Assembly (NCBI RefSeq): GCF_013185195.1
Contig: NZ_JAAZWC010000001.1
Location: 124,001-188,000 of the forward strand
Source: Saccharibacillus qingshengii
GTDB lineage: Bacteria > Bacillota > Bacilli > Paenibacillales > Paenibacillaceae
Length of the DNA: 64,000 nt
Direction: 5' to 3'
Shown here: one piece after another, positions 59,230 to 64,000 of the stretch
Layout: every line of letters begins with the position of its first letter
How positions within the stretch are numbered: position 1 is the stretch's first letter
Made by a program: the position numbers and the translations under genes
The notes under the pieces: model-generated
The model's database searches: none
What the model saw: only the letters and a program-made list of their open reading frames with translations
Told to the model about the DNA's origin: nothing

Positions 59230-60808
59230 GCCAGATCCCCCCGTAGAAGTTTTCTTCGTACATTTCCTTGCCTGTTTTGGACGAGGCTTCCGAGTTCGGA
59301 TCGATCGTAGATGCGGTCGGCCCGCAGCCGTCGCAGCCGGTATTGGCCCCCATGGCTCCCATCATATCTCCGAAGCCCGCGGCTCCTTGCGCCCGGTACG
59401 GATTGACGTAACCTTCGCGGTGCGAAGTCGGTACAACGAAGCGGTCTTCGTATTTGGCGATCGCCAGCAGCCGGTACATCTCTTCCGTTTGGCGCGCGGT
59501 CAGACCGACACGTTCAAGGCGGCTGTTGTCGAATTCTTTCTTGGTGGTCTTGGCGCGCATATAGGAACGCATCATGGCCATGCGCTGGAGAGATTCCTTC
59601 ACCGTTACCGTATCGCCGGCGGTCAGCATATTCGCCAGATACTGGATCGGGGTGCGCATCTCTTCGATCGCCGGGAAGATCATGTCCGGATTCTCGATCG
59701 AGTCCCGTCCTTCGAAGTAATTCATGATCGGACTCAGCGGCGGCACGTACCAGACCATCGGCAGCGTCCGGTATTCCGGATGCAGCGGGAACGCCAGTTT
59801 ATGCTCGATCGCGAGCTTGTAGACCGGCGAATTCTGCGCGCCTTCGATCCAGTCTTCGGAAATGCCATCTCGGCGCGCCTGCTTGATGATCTCCGGATCG
59901 TGCGGGTTCAGGAACAGGTCGCACTGCGCTTTGTACAGATCCTGCTCGTTTGGCGTCGAGGCCGCTTCATGGACGCGGTCCGCGTCGTACAGCAGCACGC
60001 CGAGGTAGCGGATACGGCCCGTACAGGTCTCGGAACATACGGTAGGCAGGCCCGCTTCGATCCGCGGGAAGCAGAATGTGCACTTCTCCGCTTTGTTCGT
60101 CTGCCAGTTGAAATAGACTTTCTTGTACGGGCAGCCGGTCATGCAGTAGCGCCAGCCGCGGCAGGCTTCCTGGTCGACCAGCACGATGCCGTCTTCTTCG
60201 CGCTTGTACATCGCACCCGACGGGCACGACGCGACGCAGCTCGGATTCAGGCAGTGTTCGCACAGACGGGGCAGATAGACCATGAACGATTTTTCGAAGT
60301 TGAACTTGATCTCTTCTTCGATCTTCTGGATATTCGGGTCGAGCGGGCCGGTAATATGCGCGCCGGCCAGATCATCTTCCCAGTTCGGGCCCCAGTTCAG
60401 ATCCATTTTCTCGCCCGTAATGACGGAATGGGCCCGCGCGACCGGCGAATGCTCCTGGTCTTTGGCATTGGTGAGATTTTCGTAGTTGTACGTCCACGGT
60501 TCGTAATAATCTTTCATTTCCGGCATGTCCGGATTGTAGAAGATTTTGCCGAGCGCGATCTTGGACAGTTTGTTGCCGGATTTCAGTTCCAGTTTGCCTT
60601 TGCGAAGCTGCCAGCCGCCTTTGTACAGTTCCTGGTCTTCCCAGCGCTTCGGATACCCGATGCCCGGCTTCGTCTCGACGTTGTTGAACCACATGTACTC
60701 CGCGCCTTTGCGGTTGGTCCAGGTCGTCTTGCAGGTCACGCTGCACGTATGGCAGCCGATACATTTGTCGAGGTTCATGACCATTGCGATTTGCGCTTTA
60801 ATTTTCAA
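59222..60808 (-). CDS. narH: respiratory nitrate reductase beta subunit NarH
   Basis: The 528-residue electron-transfer subunit has four iron-sulfur clusters. The first cysteine set is C16, C19, C22 and C26 (CIGCHTCSVTC); others lie in CEHCLNPSCVASCP, CRGWRYCMTGCP and CTFC/CSETC. Trp in CRGWRYC, in place of a Cys, marks the [3Fe-4S] cluster, as in known NarH. The C-terminus has an extra Cys/Gly-rich patch (ANTGCDGCGPTAS). It overlaps narG by 11 bases. It sits on the cytoplasmic side, between NarG and NarI. Confidence 0.97.
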   Translation of the reverse strand: MKIKAQIAMVMNLDKCIGCHTCSVTCKTTWTNRKGAEYMWFNNVETKPGIGYPKRWEDQELYKGGWQLRKGKLELKSGNKLSKIALGKIFYNPDMPEMKDYYEPWTYNYENLTNAKDQEHSPVARAHSVITGEKMDLNWGPNWEDDLAGAHITGPLDPNIQKIEEEIKFNFEKSFMVYLPRLCEHCLNPSCVASCPSGAMYKREEDGIVLVDQEACRGWRYCMTGCPYKKVYFNWQTNKAEKCTFCFPRIEAGLPTVCSETCTGRIRYLGVLLYDADRVHEAASTPNEQDLYKAQCDLFLNPHDPEIIKQARRDGISEDWIEGAQNSPVYKLAIEHKLAFPLHPEYRTLPMVWYVPPLSPIMNYFEGRDSIENPDMIFPAIEEMRTPIQYLANMLTAGDTVTVKESLQRMAMMRSYMRAKTTKKEFDNSRLERVGLTARQTEEMYRLLAIAKYEDRFVVPTSHREGYVNPYRAQGAAGFGDMMGAMGANTGCDGCGPTASTIDPNSEASSKTGKEMYEENFYGGIWRD

Positions 60809-63800
60809 GCCAGTTGACCTCCTTCATTTTGCGAACGGCTACGTAGACGTCGCGCTGGTTGCCGATCGGCCCGTAATAATTGAAGCCGTAACTGAGCTGC
60901 GCATAGCCGCCGACCATCTGCGTCGGCTTCAGATGGATCCGCGTCGGCGCGTTGTGGCTCCCGCCCCGGGTATCGGTAATCTCGGAGCCCGGTACTTGAA
61001 TATGCTTGTCCTGGGCGTGATACATGAACATCGTGCCCCGCGGCATCCGGTGGCTGACGACGGCGCGTGCCGTGACGACGCCGTTGCGATTGTAGACTTC
61101 GAGCCAGTCGTTGTCGTTGATATCGTGCGCCAGCGCGTCTTCGTTGTTGATCCATACCGTAGGACCGCCGCGGAACAGCGTCAGCATATGCTGGTTATCC
61201 TGGTAGGTGGAGTGAATATTCCACTTGCCGTGCGGCGTCAGATAGCGCAGCACCAGCGTATCCAATCCGCCTTTCACTTCGCGGTCGCGCGGCCCGAACA
61301 CCATCGGCGGAAGCGTCGGTTTGTAGACCGGCAGCGCTTCGCCGTATTGGAGGAAGATTTCGTGATCGAGATAAAAATGCTGGCGTCCGGTCAGTGTCCG
61401 GAACGGGACCAGGCGCTCGATGTTCGTCGTAAACGGCGAATAGCGGCGGCCTTTCTTGTTCGAACCGCTGAAGACCGGCGTCGGAATGACTTCGCGCGGC
61501 TGCGACGTGATGCTCTGGAACGTGATGCGTTCCGCGGCGCGGTCGGCGGAAATGTCTTTGAGTTCGACCCCATGGTCGTGTTCGGCCGATTCGTAGGCTT
61601 TCTGCGAGACGCGGCCGTTCGTCGCCGACGACAGATGCAAGATGGCGTCCGCGGCCTGCCTTGCCGTCTGCAGCTTGGGCAGCCCGTCCTTGATCGATTC
61701 GTCGTAGTAGACGCCGTTGAGCTGCTTGAGTTCTTCGTATTCTTCGGCCACGGAGAAACTGACTCCGTGCGCCCCCGTCTTGCCGACCGCAAGGTTCGGA
61801 CCAAGCGACGTGTATTTATCGTGAATCTTCGTGTAATCGCGTTCCACGATGCTGAAGTTCGGCATCGTCTTGCCCGGGATCGCTTCGATCTCGCCTTTGG
61901 ACCAGTCTTTGACGAGGCCCATCGGCTGCGAAATTTCTCCGATCGAGTCGTGGCCGAGCGGTGCGGTCACGAGGTCTTTGTAGACGCCCGGCAGATGGGT
62001 CTTGGCCATGTCCGAGAACACTTCCGACAGCCGGCGGTAAATATCCCAGTCCGAGCGGGATTCCCATAAAGGATTGACCGCCGGATTGAACGGATGGACG
62101 AATGGGTGCATGTCCGTCGAGGACAAGTCCGTCTTCTCGTACCAGGTTGCCGCCGGCAGCACGATATCCGCGTACAGCGGCGTGGTCGTCATGCGGAAAT
62201 CCAGCGCGACCATGAGGTCGAGCTTGCCTTCCACATCTTCGCGCCACACGATTTCTTCCGGCTTGTGTTCTTCGTTCGGCGTAGCCAGCAGCGCATCGGA
62301 CGCGCCGAGCAGATGCTTCATGAAATATTCCTGGCCTTTGGCGGAGCTTGAGATCAGATTCGAACGCCAGATGAACAGCGAACGCGGGAAGTTCTCCGGA
62401 GCGCCCGGATCTTCGACCGCAAAGCGCGTTTGTCCGCTGCGCACTTCTTCCGCAGCGCGCTTGACGATCTCTTCGTTGCTCTTCTGCCCGTCTTGGGCCG
62501 CTTCTTCGGCGAACATGAGGCTGTTCTTGTTGAACTGCGGATACGAAGGCAGCCAGCCGAGCCGCGCGGCCAAGACGTTGTAATCGGCCGGGTGACGGTA
62601 GGTGACGTCTCCGCCGGTCGGCGATTTCAGCGAATCGGTGCCGCTTTCTTCATAGCGCCATTGATCGGTCGCGAAGTAGAAGAACGAAGTTGCGTTCTGC
62701 AGCCGCGCCGGTCCCTGCCAGTCTTTGGCGAAAGCAAGCGTCGACCAGCCTTCGATCGGACGGCATTTCTCCTGGCCGACGTAATGGGCCCATCCGCCGC
62801 CGTTGACGCCCTGCGACGCGGTCAGCACGACCAGGTTCAGGATCGAGCGGTAAATCGTGTCGCTGTTGAACCAGTGGTTGATGCCGGCGCCCATGATAAT
62901 CATGGATCGGCCGCCAGTATCGAGCGAATTCTGCGCGAACTCGCGGGCGATCTGCGTCACGACGGAGGCTTTGACGCTGGTCACTTTTTCCTGCCAGGCC
63001 GGCGTGTAGAACGATTCCGCATCGTCGTAGCCGGAAGCGTTGTACGGACTGTCGGTCCGCGCCACGCCGTATTGGCTCATCATCAGATCGTAGACGGTTG
63101 CCGCATAGCGGACCGTACCGTCGGCAAGCGTTACGGTTTTCGCCGGGATAACCCGCTTGAATGTACCGTTGCCGCCGTTGTCGAAGAATGGAAAAGCGAT
63201 CTCGATCCATTGGCCGCCGTGAGGTTCGACCGACAGCGCAGGTTCCACTTTCGTGCCGTCTTCGCGTTCGAGGATCAGATTCCACTTCTTGCCCTGCTCC
63301 CAGCGCTGGCCCATCGTGCCGTTCGGTACAAGCATCTCGCCGGATGCCTCGTCGTAAATGACCGGTTTCCAGTCGGCATGGGGTTCGTCCACCCCGAGAT
63401 CGCTCGAACGCAGGAAACGGCCGCCTTTCCAGACGTCTTCGTGGGGATCAAGCAGAATCAGGAACGGCATATCCGTGTACTGCTTCGCATAATTCAGGAA
63501 CATCGGTTCTTGGCGCTGCTGATAGAACTCGTCCAGAATCACGTGCGTCATGGCCTGCGCAAGTGCGGCGTCCGTGCCCGGATGGGGAGCAAGCCAGTTG
63601 TCGGCGAATTTGACGTTCTCCGCCAAATCGGGCGCGACGGAGACGACTTTGGTGCCTTTATAGCGGACTTCCGTCATAAAGTGGGCATCCGGCGTCCGCG
63701 TGAGCGGCACATTCGATCCCCACATCATCAGGTAGCCGGCGTTGTACCAGTCCGACGACTCCGGCACGTCCGTCTGCTCGCCCCAGATTTGCGGCGAAGC

Positions 63801-64000
63801 CGGCGGAAGATCCGCGTACCAGTCGTAGAAACTGAGCATCTGCCCGCCGAGCAGCGAGATGAAGCGCGCGCCGGACGCGTAGCTGACCATCGACATGGCC
63901 GGAATCGGCGTGAAGCCGGCGATCCGGTCGGGTCCGTATTTGCGGATCGTGTAGATGAGCTGGGCCGAGATCAGGTGCAGTACATCGTCCCAATTCACAC
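60798..64000 (-). CDS. narG: respiratory nitrate reductase alpha subunit NarG, cut by the window edge
   Basis: About 1,066 residues are visible, reading into the right edge; roughly the first 150-170 residues, including the N-terminal cluster ligands, lie outside. This molybdopterin guanine dinucleotide enzyme reduces nitrate to nitrite in the cytoplasm. The motif PQIWGEQTDVPESSDWYNAGYLMMWGSNVP includes the aspartate that ligates molybdenum in E. coli NarG. Further conserved parts are QGVNGGGWAHYVGQEKCRP, LPAATWYEKTDLSSTDMHPF and PRGTMFMYHAQDKHIQ. It is the first gene of the narGHJI operon; its promoter is beyond the window. Confidence 0.97.
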   Translation of the reverse strand, partial: VNWDDVLHLISAQLIYTIRKYGPDRIAGFTPIPAMSMVSYASGARFISLLGGQMLSFYDWYADLPPASPQIWGEQTDVPESSDWYNAGYLMMWGSNVPLTRTPDAHFMTEVRYKGTKVVSVAPDLAENVKFADNWLAPHPGTDAALAQAMTHVILDEFYQQRQEPMFLNYAKQYTDMPFLILLDPHEDVWKGGRFLRSSDLGVDEPHADWKPVIYDEASGEMLVPNGTMGQRWEQGKKWNLILEREDGTKVEPALSVEPHGGQWIEIAFPFFDNGGNGTFKRVIPAKTVTLADGTVRYAATVYDLMMSQYGVARTDSPYNASGYDDAESFYTPAWQEKVTSVKASVVTQIAREFAQNSLDTGGRSMIIMGAGINHWFNSDTIYRSILNLVVLTASQGVNGGGWAHYVGQEKCRPIEGWSTLAFAKDWQGPARLQNATSFFYFATDQWRYEESGTDSLKSPTGGDVTYRHPADYNVLAARLGWLPSYPQFNKNSLMFAEEAAQDGQKSNEEIVKRAAEEVRSGQTRFAVEDPGAPENFPRSLFIWRSNLISSSAKGQEYFMKHLLGASDALLATPNEEHKPEEIVWREDVEGKLDLMVALDFRMTTTPLYADIVLPAATWYEKTDLSSTDMHPFVHPFNPAVNPLWESRSDWDIYRRLSEVFSDMAKTHLPGVYKDLVTAPLGHDSIGEISQPMGLVKDWSKGEIEAIPGKTMPNFSIVERDYTKIHDKYTSLGPNLAVGKTGAHGVSFSVAEEYEELKQLNGVYYDESIKDGLPKLQTARQAADAILHLSSATNGRVSQKAYESAEHDHGVELKDISADRAAERITFQSITSQPREVIPTPVFSGSNKKGRRYSPFTTNIERLVPFRTLTGRQHFYLDHEIFLQYGEALPVYKPTLPPMVFGPRDREVKGGLDTLVLRYLTPHGKWNIHSTYQDNQHMLTLFRGGPTVWINNEDALAHDINDNDWLEVYNRNGVVTARAVVSHRMPRGTMFMYHAQDKHIQVPGSEITDTRGGSHNAPTRIHLKPTQMVGGYAQLSYGFNYYGPIGNQRDVYVAVRKMKEVNWLEN

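Noticed and set aside
60546..62069. 507-codon plus-strand open frame
   Set aside because: It is antisense to narH and narG, which are clear and continuous on the other strand.

Overview
The window looks like the chromosome of a Bacillota bacterium of the Paenibacillaceae type (Paenibacillus or Saccharibacillus-like). This is an inference from strong AGGAGG-type ribosome binding sites, TTG and GTG starts, a Staphylococcus/Bacillus-style nar-nre cluster, a Gram-positive BirA operator on bioY, and protein sequences of Bacillota character. Most genes are moderately GC-rich. One block (about 14.58-20.19 kb) is visibly AT-rich and is a transposon.

Region 1 (1-14.4 kb) holds small accessory modules: a TetR regulator with an Old Yellow Enzyme gene, sharing one palindromic operator; a GXWXG/DUF4334 protein; a cold shock protein; a divergent AraC regulator and aldo/keto reductase; a paired SMR efflux pump with its TetR regulator, again sharing an operator-like site; a frameshifted GH95 glycosidase; an AraC regulator; a phosphotransferase; and a chemotaxis receptor.

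Region 2 (14.58-20.19 kb) is a Tn3-family element of 5,607 bp with perfect 38-bp terminal inverted repeats and an intact 5-bp target duplication (TATTT). It carries a LysR regulator, a YeiH-type putative sulfate exporter and a UspA protein, plus a transposase gene that lacks its normal 5' end. No resolvase is visible. It landed 45 bp upstream of the most unusual gene of the window (20,232-22,235). That gene encodes a 667-residue protein reading as degenerate TerF-type vWA - TerD - Mrr-like nuclease - TerD, with no ter genes beside it.

Region 3 (22.2-37.1 kb) has two paralogous TetR regulators, a Rossmann-fold reductase, a cyclophilin-like lipoprotein, a YnzC homologue, and a MarR/SDR pair with two tandem palindromes. 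It continues with a likely L-fucose (or related deoxysugar) utilisation operon: an amidohydrolase-family lactonase, an aldo/keto reductase, a zinc dehydrogenase and a GH95 glycosidase, under a divergent AraC regulator. A MocR regulator divergent from a DapA-family aldolase and an EamA transporter follows.

Region 4 (37.4-46.9 kb) has a complete biotin ECF transporter operon (bioY-ecfA1-ecfA2-ecfT) with a clear BirA operator, a UvrA-like ABC protein divergent from a double-HTH MerR regulator, a polar amino acid ABC importer, and a small acidic protein.

Region 5 (47-64 kb) is an anaerobic nitrate respiration block. It contains narG (cut by the window edge), narH, narJ, narI, the oxygen/nitrate sensor system nreA-nreB-nreC, a hemerythrin-like gene, the transporter narK with two NreC-type boxes in front, and molybdenum cofactor genes (moeB/thiF, moaB, moaC, moeA, mobB, moaE, moaD, mobA, moaA) that supply the NarG cofactor.
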